DNA from: Epiperipatus broadwayi
Lineage: Eukaryota; Onychophora; Udeonychophora; Euonychophora; Peripatidae
Reading direction: 5' to 3'
NCBI GenBank assembly: GCA_028023455.1
Contig: JAQFVV010006354.1
Location: forward strand, 1,504,115 to 1,568,114
Length of the DNA stretch: 64,000 nucleotides
Position numbers and translations under genes: made by a program. The notes below the pieces were generated by a model. The model saw only the letters and a list, made by a program, of their open reading frames with translations, was not told where the DNA came from and ran no database searches. Positions 1-13,264 of this stretch are shown here, piece by piece. The stretch's first letter is position 1, and the number at the start of each line of letters is the position of its first letter.

Positions 1-1689
1 TTAATGATGAGTAGATTAAAAAAACTCATGCAATAGTAATAACAGAAACTAATTTTTTAGCAAAACTCAAAACCTAAAAACGATATTTTATCTGGTAGTA
101 AAATTTTTACTACCCAGATATTTTAATAATTATATGATAAAATTAACAAGATGATACATGAAAGTATTATATATTTTGTAAAATAAATAAAAATGAGTGA
201 CAAATTTATTTACTTTTGAAAAACTAATGCGCTTTTAAAGTATTTGTTTCCAAAATAAAATATGAGCTGAACTTAAAAGAAAATTTTATGTTTCTATCAA
301 ATGAATTTACAATAGTGAATTTTCGTCTATAAACTTTTTAAAAATTTCTTTAATAAGTATTTGACAGTAAATAAGGAAAACAGTTTACTGTATCATAATT
401 TAAGCATTTAGTTTAATTTAGACATTATCATATTAAATGTTGTTTCTCTTTTATTCTTTATTTTATTCAATTTTTTTATCATAACTTTTTTTTTGTTTTT
501 TTTTATTAGTGCGAGATTAGTCTAAGTATTAAAACTGTTTTTGTTTAAAAAAATGTTGGTAATCTTTTTCACTTCTTTTTTAAAATATATATATAAGTTG
601 AAAATGCTTAAAAAGCAGCTGTGACTATGTCAGGCTGATTATAAAGTAAAAAAAGGTCTTTACGCAACAATCTTTTTTTTTAATTATTCAAGTAAATTGA
701 TTTTCAATTATTAAAATATCATTGTTCTTTACATTTTATCTTTAATCGTTTATGTTGCATCTAATGATTTATTTTTTTATATATTAAAAGCCTGCAGCTT
801 AAATATTATATATATATACTTTTCAATGAGTTTGTTTTGTATGCATTTTTTGTCCTTGTTTTTTTTTTTTTTTTATTGCAACGTTTATTTAATATTTTAA
901 TATGAACTAATTTAGATTATTTTACTAAAAAATATATATTTAATTAAAACATTTTTTGTAAAATGTATATAATTGTTTAATACAGCCCCTTTTTCACCAC
1001 TACCCCTATACACTTCAAAATATTGTATTTGAAATTTTTATTATGTATATTATTTCATTATAAATATTATATGACATTATGTATTCACATCACATAATGG
1101 GACAAATTACATTGAAACACGACTAACCGTCACGCCTGATTATAAACTCGCTGAAATTATAAACTCAATGTAACATATTTATATGTATGTGTTTGTTCAA
1201 AGTTTCACTTTTTTTTTCAAAATAATTTATTAAAGATACATTATTACATTAAAATTATTTAATATTTTTTCAAGTATTTCCATCCTTCATTTTTCCCAAA
1301 TTTGCTTTTTTACATTAATGGAGAGGAAACAATGCCAAGTCCTGGTAAAAATAACCTCATTACCAGGTACTCTTTTGTTTTCTTTATATTTTCTCAGAAG
1401 TAATAGGATTAAAATTTTGATGATTAAATACTAGCTACATCTAGTACCACAATAGATAATCAAAAATTAAAGAGAGCTAATTTCTTATGACCTTTACTGA
1501 TACATTCTTTCAAATTAAATAATTTAGATTGATTGTGACCACTCATTTTTACTATTATTTCATATTCGTACTAATAAATTTAATAAAAACACAAAATTAT
1601 AAAAAAACAATTAATATATTTTTTACAAACAAATATTTTTATAAAATAAATTTAAAAACCTCTTTTAACAACATAATTTTTTAAATTTT
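1..1689. other. AT-rich sequence without recognisable gene
   Basis: No reading frame, RNA gene or duplicated block is recognised. The stretch holds many T and A homopolymers and short TA runs. It probably represents intergenic or intronic background. Confidence 0.6.
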
Positions 1690-2107
1690 TTAAAACATGC
1701 GAGGTATATATACCCTTAGCTATAACCAATCTTTTATACTTTTTTTTTTTTAAATATATAAGTAAAAGCCTCCTACTAATTTCACTAGTAAACGGTAATA
1801 ATAATTTAAGAGCTTTCTCAGAAAGTTGTTCATATTCTTTAATGTTTAACCAAAAATTAATTAGATTGTGTCATTTGAATTCTATTTGTAAAGTTCTGTT
1901 ACATGATAATTCTATTAAATTTTCTTTATTCTTTATTGATAATGATGTAGCTTTTTCTAAATTTTCTGCATAGACGGAATTTGAAATACAATTATCATTT
2001 GTGTTTTCGGGTTTTGGAAAATATTCCATGAAAGACAATTTTAATTCTGTTAAATGGCTATTATATTTTCTCGTATATCTTGAGACGACTAACTTTTTTT
2101 CAAACAA
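1690..2107 (-). pseudogene. hAT transposase C-terminal fragment (ZBED5/FAM200-like)
   Basis: A 78-codon minus-strand frame contains ELKLSFMEYFPKP followed by ENLIELSCNRTLQIEFK. This resembles the region just before the dimerisation domain of ZBED5/FAM200/SCAND3-like hAT transposases (pattern: hydrophobic-F..YFP, then ELS.D..L...F). Past the stop at 1871 the same strand still reads INFWLNIKEYEQLSEKALKLLLPF-like residues, matching the FW....EYP.LS..ALK.LLPF segment of this family. Further on, a shifted frame keeps a K-Y-K-R-L segment like the K.K.R.RL motif. The N-terminal zinc finger, the catalytic DDE region and the termini are not seen. Stops and frameshifts mean it is dead. Family resemblance is from recalled motifs, not a search. 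Confidence 0.7.
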
Positions 2108-2312
2108 AAAAAAGCGATTTTCGAAACTCCGGTTGATTGTTGATTGTTTTGATACGTTTCCAAAAATCTAATTTCAATCATACTTTCAATTTATCATTAA
2201 CATTAAAGATCGTATAGACTGTACATATTAAAACTTTACTGATAATATTATAATTAAAATAATTTTAAATTATGGAAAAACGTCATGAATTTTTACAATT
2301 TAATTTTTTTAA

Positions 2313-2437
2313 CCGCCATTATTGATTATTTTTGACCACCAACAGCCCCGACACCGGGAGCCCCGGTTGGGAAACCGTAAACATTTTTAAAATGGAAATT
2401 CTCAAACTGTGTTAAAAAGTTTTCAAATAATGGCGGA
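2313..2437. repeat. GC-rich nested hairpin, possible foldback element remnant
   Basis: An 11-base inverted repeat (CCGCCATTATT at 2313-2323 and AATAATGGCGG at 2427-2437) encloses a GC-rich patch near 2345-2380. That patch has its own hairpin, ACCGGG-AGC-CCCGGT. It is the most GC-rich spot in several kilobases of about 80% AT sequence. It could be the centre of a decayed foldback MITE; no second copy is seen in the window. Confidence 0.4.
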
Positions 2438-4515
2438 TTATTACTTATAATGACCAAGAGTGATCAGTTTAGTTTTTTTCAGTCAATCGGTCTTCAGGCA
2501 AACTAATTCTTTTAGTCATTTTTTTATTTGGTCATTGTTCTGTAGTGACTAGTAACAATGGAATAATCAGGCAGATATAACATAAACATAAACATGGGTT
2601 AAATATTAAGATGGCCAGAAAGTGAAACTGACAAATAATTGTCAAATATATTTTTAAATTTTAATTTATTTTTTCTCTCTATGGTTTATATATGTGTTAG
2701 AAACTAATCTAGTGTGGTATTTACTATTTAATTATTAATTACTCTATAGGGGGCAACTTTTAAAAGCTGTTAAACCACTCTACTTATCAACCCCTGAATG
2801 TCCAAATTACAGGATTTATGGATATAAATGATGAAAGATAACACACTTGATACTTTTGAGTTTTCAAAAAAAACAAAGGTTGTAGTTCATATTTTGAAAA
2901 TTCTACAACCCCCCCCCCCCCCGTTTACAAAAACGTCTGCTAAAAATTTTTAAAAAATAACCTTCCTATTTTTGATTACTGTTATTGTACAAAAAGAAAT
3001 AATTGTGTAAACATTAATTACAATATTTACAGTTTATTTTATTTTATTTTTTGGATTAACTTATTAACAGAAAAATGGAAAAAAATATTATATTGTGATT
3101 ATTAACATACACTTTTCAGGAGAGTAAGATCCCATATATGTAAAAATAATCCACTGCACCATATTCTGTGATAGGAAAGTCCCACATATTTATCATTATA
3201 ATAATTTACCAGAAATCTGTTGATGGAAAAAAAAACATTGAATTGAACTAAAGTATGATAGTATTAAGAGAAGCTCATCATTTCCAACATTATAAGTAAA
3301 AAAAAAATATTGAAATAAAAATTCTTAATAAAATTTATTAGAATTTATTCCTTTTTTAAATTTAGCAACCAATTTATTAATTTTGTTTTACTTTAACCAC
3401 TAACAGATCTCCAGTAGATTGTAGGTCTTTGAAGTTTGCTTAAAAATTCACAAATACCACTTATTCATACTTATACCATGGATTATGTAAGATTTTATCT
3501 ATTGACCACAAATAAAAATATTATTTACACTGCTTGTTAAATGGACTGGTTTTTAGTTATGATTTAATATTAAAATAAAATGAAATTCAATATTTATGAG
3601 TTATAGTTAAAACAGATTCATAAACTTTATTAAATAATAAAAATGTCAAAATATATTTTTATATTTTAAGATTAAAATAATGAATCATTTATTTGAGCAT
3701 CAGAAATGTTGTTTTTCAAATTTTTTCAATACTAATTATTATCTGTATATGAGATTAATAGACTAGAAATTCTAAATTAAGAGTGTGGTTTAATTCATGG
3801 AATTTATATTTTACATAAATTAAATGAATAAATAATTGTGAAATATAATTAATAAGAGTAACAAAATCTATGTCAGCATCATTCTTATTATTAAAATCAT
3901 GATTCCACATTAAAAATAATTGTAAAGATGGTCACCTCCTTTACAGAAAAAAAGTATTTAAGCTATTCATTTATGAGTGCTGATTCTGCACAAATGATGT
4001 ATATTGGGATCATTTATCTTTTTCACATGTGTGTTAATGTGTATTGATGGTTTGAGATAGAGTTGGAGGATGAATATAGCATAAAAGTTCTAAGTTCAAA
4101 CTTGCCTATTTATTACAAAAAGTATTCTAATATTGATGTTTTAAATTTACAGATTAGATAATTTTAAATTGTTTAATATTTTTAGCAATTTATTTTTTTA
4201 AAAATATATTTTATCATTACTTCCTAAATTTGACAACCAAAAGCTCAAAAATGTGTAAATGAAATAAGTATGACTATTTATAAATACATGGGAATGATAT
4301 ACTTTACTCCACAAAAGATACTCATAAACAGATGTTATATCAGGTTTTTAAAAAAGTTATCCAAAAGTTTAATATATTTTTTATTTTTTAATTTATTACA
4401 AAAATTGAAACAAAATCAATGATTTAGAATACAATCTGATTTTAGTAGTGGTGTTCAACATATTAAAAAAAATGTTAAGATATTATTAAATTTTATAAAA
4501 TACCTTTAAATTTTG

Positions 4516-4562
<47 letters not shown>

Positions 4563-4780
4563 ATATTTATATATATATATATATATATATAGTGAAAGTA
4601 GCTAAAAATGCAAACTTCTGCTGCTAATTAACAAATATTATTGAATTTATTATATTAATTACCTCTGTTTATTTTTAAATAAAAACATAACAAAATACAA
4701 AGAGATATGTTTAATAAAAGCATTCATTCTGTTAAAAGTATAACTTAATTTTACTAATATCAAGTTCAATGTACTATATC
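2438..4780. other. AT-rich sequence without recognisable gene
   Basis: No gene or repeat family is recognised. It includes a 14-base C run at 2909-2922 and a TA-rich satellite tract near its end. Confidence 0.55.
4516..4591. repeat. (TA)n microsatellite, interrupted
   Basis: An alternating TA tract of about 75 bases with two small interruptions, lying about 190 bases upstream of the hAT element. Confidence 0.9.
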
Positions 4781-7675
4781 AGTGGTGGCAAATCTATGGC
4801 ACGTGTGACACAGATGGCACATATGAAAATTTTTCTGGCACATTATCGATTTTCAAATTGTATTCTCATTTTACAATGAAAAATGCAAGATTTCAAAAAT
4901 TTAAGGCACCATCCAGCCATAGAATACTAAATTTAAACAAACAGCCGAACAAAAATTTCCGAATAGTAATGATATAATTGTGATATGATAGAAACATTAT
5001 ATTTGAAGGGGGAGAAATTCATGCAGACTAAGAACACATGCACATGGATAAAGAACACATTTGCAGAAAGTGAGATTGAAGATTTGCACAGCAAGTACAT
5101 AAATTATGTTATGTGATAGAAGTTTTTTTAAATTGGTATTTTGTCTATAATTTAACAAGTTGCTGCAATTTTTGTTATTTAATTTACATTCATCAGATTA
5201 TTATTTCATAAGATTTATATTTATAATAATCTCTCAGCTTTGTGGCTTTTAATTGAACATCCACTAAATTTGCTTATTTCTTGTCATGACTATATTTTGC
5301 GATATGACATGAGTTGGGACATGTCAATACAGACAGAGTGCATGCTGAATACTCAGTTGAATTTTAAATTTGGTTGTGACAATAATAATAATATTGCACA
5401 TGTGCACTGCATAATACTAGTCTTTGTAGATGAATTTTAAAAGTAACTAATTTACACATACATTAAAGTAAAGATTTCTAAAATATTTAAAGAAATATTT
5501 TTGTTATCAATTTTCATAAATTTCATCTGGTTTTACCCAACATGGGTAATGAAAATAAAAATCAAAAACTACTATTAAAACAATCAGCAGAGAAGTCCAA
5601 AGTTGGTGGAATCAAGAATATGGGATGATTAATAAAGGAAATAAAGTGGTGTGCATTTTATGTTCCAGGACAGTTGTATGCAGGACATCCTCATTAAAAC
5701 AGCATTATAAAACAATCATATGTTGCTCCTTAAGAAGTGCTAGGAAGAGCAAAAGGAATTTATTGCTCAGGCAATTAAAAAACAAGAATATGCAGTCAGC
5801 ATCCCTAATAAAATTTATCAGCAGTTCTTCAAACATAACCACTTCTAGTTTTGTTGTCTCCAATGTAATTGCTAAACGTGGAAAACCTTTTAGTGATGGG
5901 GAATATGTAAAGGAAACATGGTTGAAATGCACACCTGTTCTCTTTGAAGACTTTGAAAACAAGGAAAAGATTATTCAAAGAATAAATGATTTGCTTTTGG
6001 CTAGAAACATGGTAAAAAACAGAATTCTGGATATGGCTAAACATATAACTTATCAGCAAAAAATGGATATAAATTCTTCTGACTTTGTGTCTCTCTGTCT
6101 TGATGAAAGTACTAATATAATTGGATCAGCTCATTTAGAATTTTCATTTGTTATTGTGCTGGGAATCATACTAAAAAGGAATTGATTAATATAACATTGT
6201 TAGCAACAACAACAAAAGGGGTAGCTATTTGCAACACAGTTGTAAATACACTTATAGAAAAAAAGGATTTAAACAAAATTGTGTCAATTACTACTGATGG
6301 CACTTGTAGTATGATTAGAAAGGAAATTCCTCAATTTATTCACCAAACAAATTGGTCATTCAGTTCTTGGTTTTTACTGTATTATCCACAAGCAGGTTTT
6401 ATGTGCCAAGACTAGTTTAAGCTCTTTGGAAGATACTATGATTGTTGTAACAAAAGTTGTGAATTTTATATTTGCACATGCTTTAAATAAAAAAAAAACT
6501 TTTTGGAATTACTACATAAGGTAAACTCAGTCTATAATGGTTTACTTAGGTACACTGTTGTACAACAATGTTCAATAGTTAAGTCATGGAAAAGTTCTCC
6601 AAAGATTCGTGGACTGTTTAGATGAAATTAAACTTTTTTTCATAATGAAAAAATTATGGAAAAATATAGTAATTTACTAGATGTCAAATGGCTTTGCAAA
6701 TTAATGTTTTTCACAAAAATTATGCTCACATTTGAGTGAATTAAACGTTAAGTTGCAAAGTATTAATAAGACAGTTATTGTTATGTTTGATTTAATTGAA
6801 GCATTTGCAGTTAATATGAATGTTTTCAATTGTGATGTTATTTCTAACACATTTAGGTATTTCTGAAATACAAAAAAAAATTCTTAGATTTAAAAACTCA
6901 TGAAAAACCAGATCAAGTTAAAATAACACAAAAATTTTCTGCAGTAATTTAGGCAATAAGCAATGAATTTTTTTTAAGGTTTCAAGATTTCGGGCAATTT
7001 TCAGGAACATCAAAATGTATTTTATATTCTAATACCATCAAACTAGATAAACTCAATAAAGAGATTTTTGAGTAGTTCAACTTCAAAGATTTAGAAATGC
7101 AATTAATTGATTTTCAGTCGAGTACCATATGAAACAAAAATTTGTCAATTTAAGAAAGGACCTGGAAGCAATTGAAAATGATCAGTTATTAGATACAATT
7201 AAAAAGAACACAGAATATGAAAGAAGAACTTGGAATGCCATTTCTGAAACCTATAACTGTTTAAAAAAACTAGCAACTGCTATACTGTCTATTTTCTCCT
7301 CAACTTATGTTTGCAAGTCCTTATTTTTTGAAATAAATTTTATAAAAGATAGTTATAAAAATGAGCTGATAGATGAATCCAGCACAGCATGTGCATTGCT
7401 TAATGTTATGACTTATGAACGTGATATACAACATGTGGCATTTGCTATACAATAACAAAAATCTCATTAATAAAAGTTATAATTAGTATTGATTTTTCTG
7501 TGGCAAAATGTATTGTACACAATTATTTTGTGAATTTTTAAGTCAACTCCTTAATTTAATTCAATAAAATTTTATAACAATTAAATTTTTACTGTTTATT
7601 TCCTACTAACTAGGATGCCAGAGATTAGACAAAAAATAATTGTAATATTTGGCACATGCATATACAAATTCACCA
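4781..7675 (+). mobile_element. Decayed hAT DNA transposon with BED-finger transposase
   Basis: A transposase pseudogene (5545-7455) is flanked by related ends. The left end begins CAGTGGTGGCAAATCTATGG and carries several GGCAC motifs. The reverse complement of the right end reads TGGTGAATTTGTATATGCATG. The two align as imperfect inverted repeats, and CAGTGGT-type ends are usual for hAT elements. I could not identify a convincing 8-bp target duplication, so both edges are uncertain by some tens of bases. The 4.8-5.5 kb part is untranslated leader with no gene of its own. Confidence 0.65.
5545..7455 (+). pseudogene. hAT transposase, GTF2IRD2/ZBED-like, multiply disrupted
   Basis: The frame opened at 5625 gives a BED-type finger (VVCILCSR....SLKQHYKT: C-x2-C and H), then YVKETWLKCTPVLFEDFENK and DFVSLCLDESTNI. 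The second is the SLALDEST-type catalytic block of GTF2IRD2-like hAT transposases. A second frame, 6182-6415, continues with LATTTKGVAICNTVVNTL and VSITTDGTCSMI (the TTDGAPAM-type block), and then, shifted, IIH-x2-VLCAKT and VVNFIFAHALN. The last open piece, 7129-7455, holds the C-terminal dimerisation motif: ATAILSIFSSTYVCKSLFFEIN followed by SYKNELIDES. Domain order is the family order. At least three frame changes and several stops make it inactive. An upstream ATG at 5545 (MGNENKNQK) may be the old start. Confidence 0.8.
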
Positions 7676-10227
7676 TTATACTGTATGGCTATTTGATTCA
7701 AGATGGTACTGATAATATTTCCAATTTAATTGCTCTTCTGTGCAATCATTAACATTGCTTTTTTAGTATTATATTATTTTAATTTAAAAGAATCTGAATT
7801 AGTCAGTACTTTCAATAAACGGTAAAAACAAGTGATTTTGTCGATTCTCTATGTATTTGATAGAGGTAAATCTTTGTACTTCTATTTTAGAAGATTGTTT
7901 TGAGAAGATTATTGACATACCAAAAACAAATTGATTTATTGGATAGTTTTTTACATAGTGATTGTATAATAATTATTAAAAAAGCATCAGTGTACATGAT
8001 TGCATCTTTTTATACTTAAAAATGTTTTAGTTTTAAGAAATGGAAATTAACAAATTATAAAATAATAGTAACAAAAATGGATATGACCAGTAATAACAAT
8101 ATTGATCGATAATGTCTTTAATATAACTATGTTAGGAATTTTTGAAATGTTCTAAAAATTCTAAATGTAATTTTAATTTTTAAAGCAGAATTTTATAGAT
8201 TTGTCAGTAATTCACGTTTTTTTATTTCCATTTAAAAATGTATATTTTATACAATAAGGGTTGTATTGATTTTCTGGGGACACTAACTTAACTGCTTTTG
8301 TGCTCTTTGACAAATGATAAACAAGTTCTTTGTTCTCATTATATATTTTGTTTATTATTATTTTTTCATTATTTTCAAAATTTAAATATAATTTTTTTAG
8401 AATTTTTTTTTTATAAATATATTTTTACAAATGAAGTTTAATTTTTTAAAATTTTAATATTAAAAGCAAATGTTTAACATAGATAAAAATTGTCACCAGG
8501 GTAGACAATGTATTAAATGAAAATAAAATTTTTTAATTATTACAATGAAATCACATTACTGTTTAATAATTTTTTTATTAAGTTATTATATATATTTGAA
8601 ATTTATGTAGGAACCTAAAAAGATCCTTCCTCTCTAATTTATTGTTAAAAAATTTCATTATTTTACTTACAATTTTTCGTATAGTTGATGGCAAAAATGT
8701 TACTTAGTAAATAAATAACTTAATTTTTCCGTGAAAGACATTTTTGATGTTTACTTTATACATTCATGTTGTCATGCAAACAAAACAACAATAAAGATCT
8801 TATTGCCTTGTATAAACCAATGGGATAAATTTACTGGCTTTTATCTTTATGTTTGGGATAAAAACATCTCAGTGTATCTTCACAAAATCTAATAATTATA
8901 CAAAGACATGAGTGGATTTTTAGAAAAATAGAAATGATATTGCCATTTAATGTATCATTTCCCATTATTTTTTCTATTCATTTCACTTTCTTAAAAATGT
9001 TTTTGTTACATTTAAAATATCGATAATAGAAAATAGTCATTAGCTTCATCTTTCAATAATTTTAAAAATTATATATATATAGGGTGTGATAGCTATTTAT
9101 AATCAATTAATCATTTACTAAATTTATTCTTTGACGTTTACTTATTATAAATAAATGTGTACAACAAAAACAAATAGAAATGTTAAATTTATATAATATA
9201 CATATTGACATGGATTTGTTTCATGGCATGCAATGTAGTATGTGTGCATATATATTTGAAGTTTGAAAGTAAAAGTAAAAAATGTACACAAACAGGGTGT
9301 AAATTTATAATTAATTAAAATAAAATATGAAATGGATTAAATATTGATGAAATAAAAATATTTGACATTTTTAAAGTACTGCAAATTATTTGAAATCAAA
9401 TATTAAAATGAACCTATTTCTGATTTTGATAAATCTAAATGTTAATGAAACAAACAAAGAAAAATATATTTGTGTAAAACAAAGATGTTTTTTTTTTGTA
9501 ATGCACTTTTATTACAGAGCTAATTTTATAAATGTTTTTATTAAAGAATTAAAGTAAATTAAAAACAGTCCAAAGGGTAATTGTTTTATTTTTATTAAAC
9601 AAAATGTCAAGCTTGTTTAATTTATAAGTTTTTAAATTCATTTAGATCTAATATAAATAGTCAGTTCAACTTAACTGATGAATATTATATAGGAGAGCAT
9701 ACAGAAAAGTAATATATTAAATTTACCAAGAAGTAAGGAATGGCTTTTTCTTCCATCATAGTACAATATAAAAAAAACTACACTGTATGTCTGGCTGATG
9801 TAAGGACTATCAGCCCATATATATGTACTACCAGAAAATGCAAAGCTGGCAATCTATACAAGAAGCCAGTCTGTTAATTTGAGATTCCTGTTTAGTATTT
9901 TATTGACATGCTGCTTAATATGTGCATAGAAGCACATATAAAAGAAACCTTCTACAAATATTATAAATTCACAGTGGTATGTCATTTATACATATTAATA
10001 TACTGATAGTTTCAAAGCACAGATTGAAAGAAAATGATTAGTGAAAAATATATTGTAAGATGGGATTTTACACCACTTAAAAACCATTAAAACACCCTTA
10101 CCTAATTCAAACCCAAGATACACAACAGCAACATTCTCTACAATTAAAAGAAATCAAGCTATATATATATACTGAGAATTCTATCAAATGAAACTTAATA
10201 TAGAGAGATAGAACATTCACAAGCAAT
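7676..10227. other. AT-rich sequence without recognisable gene
   Basis: No coding, RNA or repeat family is recognised. A short (TA)5 run lies near 9072. Homopolymers and simple AT content only. Confidence 0.55.
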
Positions 10228-11319
10228 ATAGCTAATAAATGAATTAATTGTTTCCATAAACAGCCGGAATTAGCAATGGCTACTAGTTAAAAACAGGATT
10301 AATTAATTAATTAAAATCTTATCAAAAATTTAATCAAAAGCAGTGGACAAATTTTCGACAATGGATATAGCTGGCAGGTATAGAAACTAGTTAAAAATGA
10401 CAACAGGTCATCACAAATATAGCCAGTTTTTCATAATTCAATCAGTTGAGTTTTTACAATAAGTCTTTGGTCAGCCTTGTCATGTATCCAGAGTCAGTGT
10501 TTTTTATAACAATGCAGTGTTAGCAGTCATTGGAAGCATACAACCAGACTCCAGCCTCAGTATGATGGAACATCAGCAACCTGCCCAATAAAGTAATTCC
10601 TGCCTAATAATTTGAAGCCACCAGAGATATTTAACTGTCTTGAATAATAGTGCCATGAAATAGCAATCATAGGAACCTCCACAAAAACCTCAAATCCTAT
10701 CAGTTGGAAAAACTCATGTGAAGCAGCAAACAGCAAGAATTCAACATGCAAAAGCCTATAGGTAATAAAAACATTTTTTTATTTTATTTCTGATGTTAAT
10801 GTAGCCATTACAATAATTTGAAGCCTCCAGAGTCAGTAAATCAAATGAACGCTATAGCATGCATAAAGTGAACTATTGATATGCATGTTTTTAAATGTTG
10901 TGTATTAATTTAATGCTTTATGATATATTAATTTTATTTATTTACTTAATTCTTTGTGATATCTTATATTTTATTATATAAATCAAGAGTGGGTATGTGG
11001 TCATTACATTAATTAAGAAGTTATAAAAGTAGTTTAAAATTATAATAGTAATCATTTAGTTAAAATAAATTTGTCTTTAAAACTTAATGTCTGTCAGTCA
11101 ATTCTTTTACCACTAATTAAAGCAGTATTGTATTATATTATCCTTTTGATTTAACTATTTGGAATTTCTTAGGTGATAAATTAGTTTGCCATCATTCAGG
11201 GCATGTTAGTTCTTGTAGCTAACTGGCACCTAAAGTTTACTCTGAAACAAAAAAGTGCTTTGAATGACAGGTGTTGAATTCTGTAGCCAAAAAGATCTAT
11301 GTCCTTCAAACATGGTCAC

Positions 11320-11415
<96 letters not shown>

Positions 11416-11640
11416 TGGCTTGGACATGGGTATCCTCTGGGTAGTGCAATAATTAAATTGCATTAGTGTAGATTTACACAAAAAATATGATACAAAAAAT
11501 ATACAATTATTTATTAATTCAAAGTCTTATAATTTGCTTTCACAAGTTTAGATTTTATTAAAGAGTTAAAAGTTCATGCTAGAGTGAGTTCCCCAAGAAA
11601 TCTATAACCCCAACTGGTTTATTTGGTGTTTCCCAATGTG
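10228..11640 (+). repeat. Dispersed repeat family Z, copy 1
   Basis: The sequence from the AATTAGCAATGGCTACTA-type start through to the (TA)n tract recurs at 18700-19850 with similar order and spacing. The part after the (TA)n recurs at 24400-24625. Shared landmarks are AGCAGTGGACAAATTTT, the GATGGAACATCAGCAACC block, and TCCTTCAAACATGGTCACA just before the TA tract. Following the tract is the palindrome TGCAATAATTAAATTGCA, also present in copy 3. No open reading frame survives in more than one copy, so I treat it as non-coding. The class (non-autonomous DNA element, LTR fragment or other) is not clear. Confidence 0.7.
11323..11409. repeat. (TA)n microsatellite inside Z copy 1
   Basis: A nearly pure TA dinucleotide tract. 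The apparent Tyr-Ile repeat frames on both strands here are artefacts of the dinucleotide. Confidence 0.95.
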
Positions 11641-11980
11641 GAAACAGAACCATCATAAATGACAGTTAACTAAATATTTTTCTTGTTTGAAAATAAAAAT
11701 TTAAAGAAACGCTAAATTGCATAATTGTGTTTAATAGTTACTGAGGCTATAATTGTGTTTAAGAAAGTGGTATAATTAAAATTAAGAATTGATTGAAACT
11801 ATTTTTTTCTTTAAATGAGAAGAAAGAATTAAAGACAGTTGGATATTTTGATGAAGTTAAGACATTGAGAATGGGTAAAGAAAAGGATGAGGGGGGTTGG
11901 AATCAATCGTATGTTCCGTTTAAGAAAATAAATAAATAGTTAGTATTTAAATTTAATGAAATAGAAATTTTGTTTCAAAA

Positions 11981-12790
11981 ATGATGGAAAAAGAAAAAGA
12001 AGAGATATCTGAGAAACAGATGTGGATGAAAATGATGGTAAATATTATGAGAGAAATGCAACAAATCAAGCAATGTCAACAAGAGATCAAAGAAGAATTG
12101 AAAGAAGAAATTAATGAGTTTAAAGTAGAAATGATTAGGGAAATAAGAGAAATAAGACATGAGATAATAGGAAAGGTAGAGAAAAACCAAGAAATCATAA
12201 AGTTAGATTTAACTAAAGAAAGTCAGGAAACAGAAAAGGAAGTCAGTGTTGTAAAGATGTAAGTGAAGGGAAGGACAAATTAGAAAATGTAGATCAAAAT
12301 ATAGAAGAAAGGTATGAGCTAAAGATAGAGAAGATAACAAAAAAGAGTTTTTGCAACAAACTAAAAATGAAAAGTTTAAAGTAAATGTTCATTTTTAACA
12401 TAGACTCAAAACAAAGAGAATAGTTAAGAGAAGGAGCAGGATATATGATTTTAAGGTTGAAACAGAAGCCATTTATAGGGCAGTCTTATTTGAAAAGACT
12501 ATAGTAAATGAACTTTTTCCCTTCACTTATTGATATTATTGAAGATAACATAGAAGAGTTTGAAGAACTGTGGAAATTTTATAAGCATAAAGATTTTCTA
12601 ATTTATGAGGCAGAAAATAAGATGGAACAGGAGAGAGACAAGGCAACAAATTATAAGTGAGGGATAGGGAATACGGGAAAGTTAATTTATATTATAGAGT
12701 TAGTAGAATGAAAGAAAGAGCTGCCTGACCGAGTTAAGAAGTTAGTAAATGGACAGAATACTAAATGGAAAGAAACAATAATGACTGGAA
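11981..12790 (+). pseudogene. Decayed coiled-coil (Gag-like) reading frame
   Basis: A 93-codon frame starts at 11981 with MMEKEKEEISEKQMWMKMM and is almost entirely Glu/Lys/Gln/Ile heptad-like sequence, a strong coiled-coil candidate with no zinc finger or membrane segment. After its stop, another open piece at 12523-12660 on the same strand reads SLIDIIEDNIEEFEELWKFY and onward. This recalls the acidic N-terminal and capsid-linker segments of Gag from arthropod and mollusc LTR elements, but I recognise no diagnostic motif. A purine-rich stretch GGATGAGGGGGG precedes the start. No protease, RT or integrase follows. A Gag remnant is an inference; a decayed cellular coiled-coil exon cannot be excluded. 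Confidence 0.4.
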
Positions 12791-13264
12791 ATGGACTATG
12801 AGCTGAATAAAACTTTGACATATGTAATAAATCTGAGTAGAATTTCACTATTTAAAACTAAAATAATAAATTTAAAAAAAAAGAAAATGATCAGTTGTTT
12901 TCATAAAATAATAACAATGGTGGCTTCCCAGAATAAAAGATTTATTTGTATGTGCATATTAAGAAAAAAAGTTCATAAATAAATAAGTCAAACAAATTGT
13001 TTAAAGTAATCAAGTTAAATACATAGATATAGAACATCTGTAGAAAAATAATAAAGTAATGTAATAAAAATAGAATAGTCTTTTTGAATACATGCAAGTT
13101 AATAAAAAAGTTAAACAAATGGTTTAAAATAATATTCATAAGGGTTAATATAAATAAATGATATTGTAACACTATCCATGTTTAAACCCTGTTACAAGGG
13201 AGTTACACAATCTCCCATCTGCCTAGATCAGCATGAGTTAAAGAAATTGGATTCAGTGTGCAAA

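Noticed and set aside
5240-5440. 66-codon frame upstream of the hAT transposase
   Set aside because: No domain and inside the element leader; fits chance.
4781-7675. 8-bp target duplication for the hAT element
   Set aside because: Flanking words (TACTATAT on the left; TATACTGT or CTGTATGG on the right) do not match convincingly.
9670-9710. CTGATGA followed by AGAAAAG as a hammerhead candidate
   Set aside because: No stem II or stem III can be formed.
11230-11481. Overlapping plus and minus frames of alternating Tyr-Ile
   Set aside because: Pure (TA)n translation; the same happens at 39180-39494, 40561-40785 and 44982-45218.
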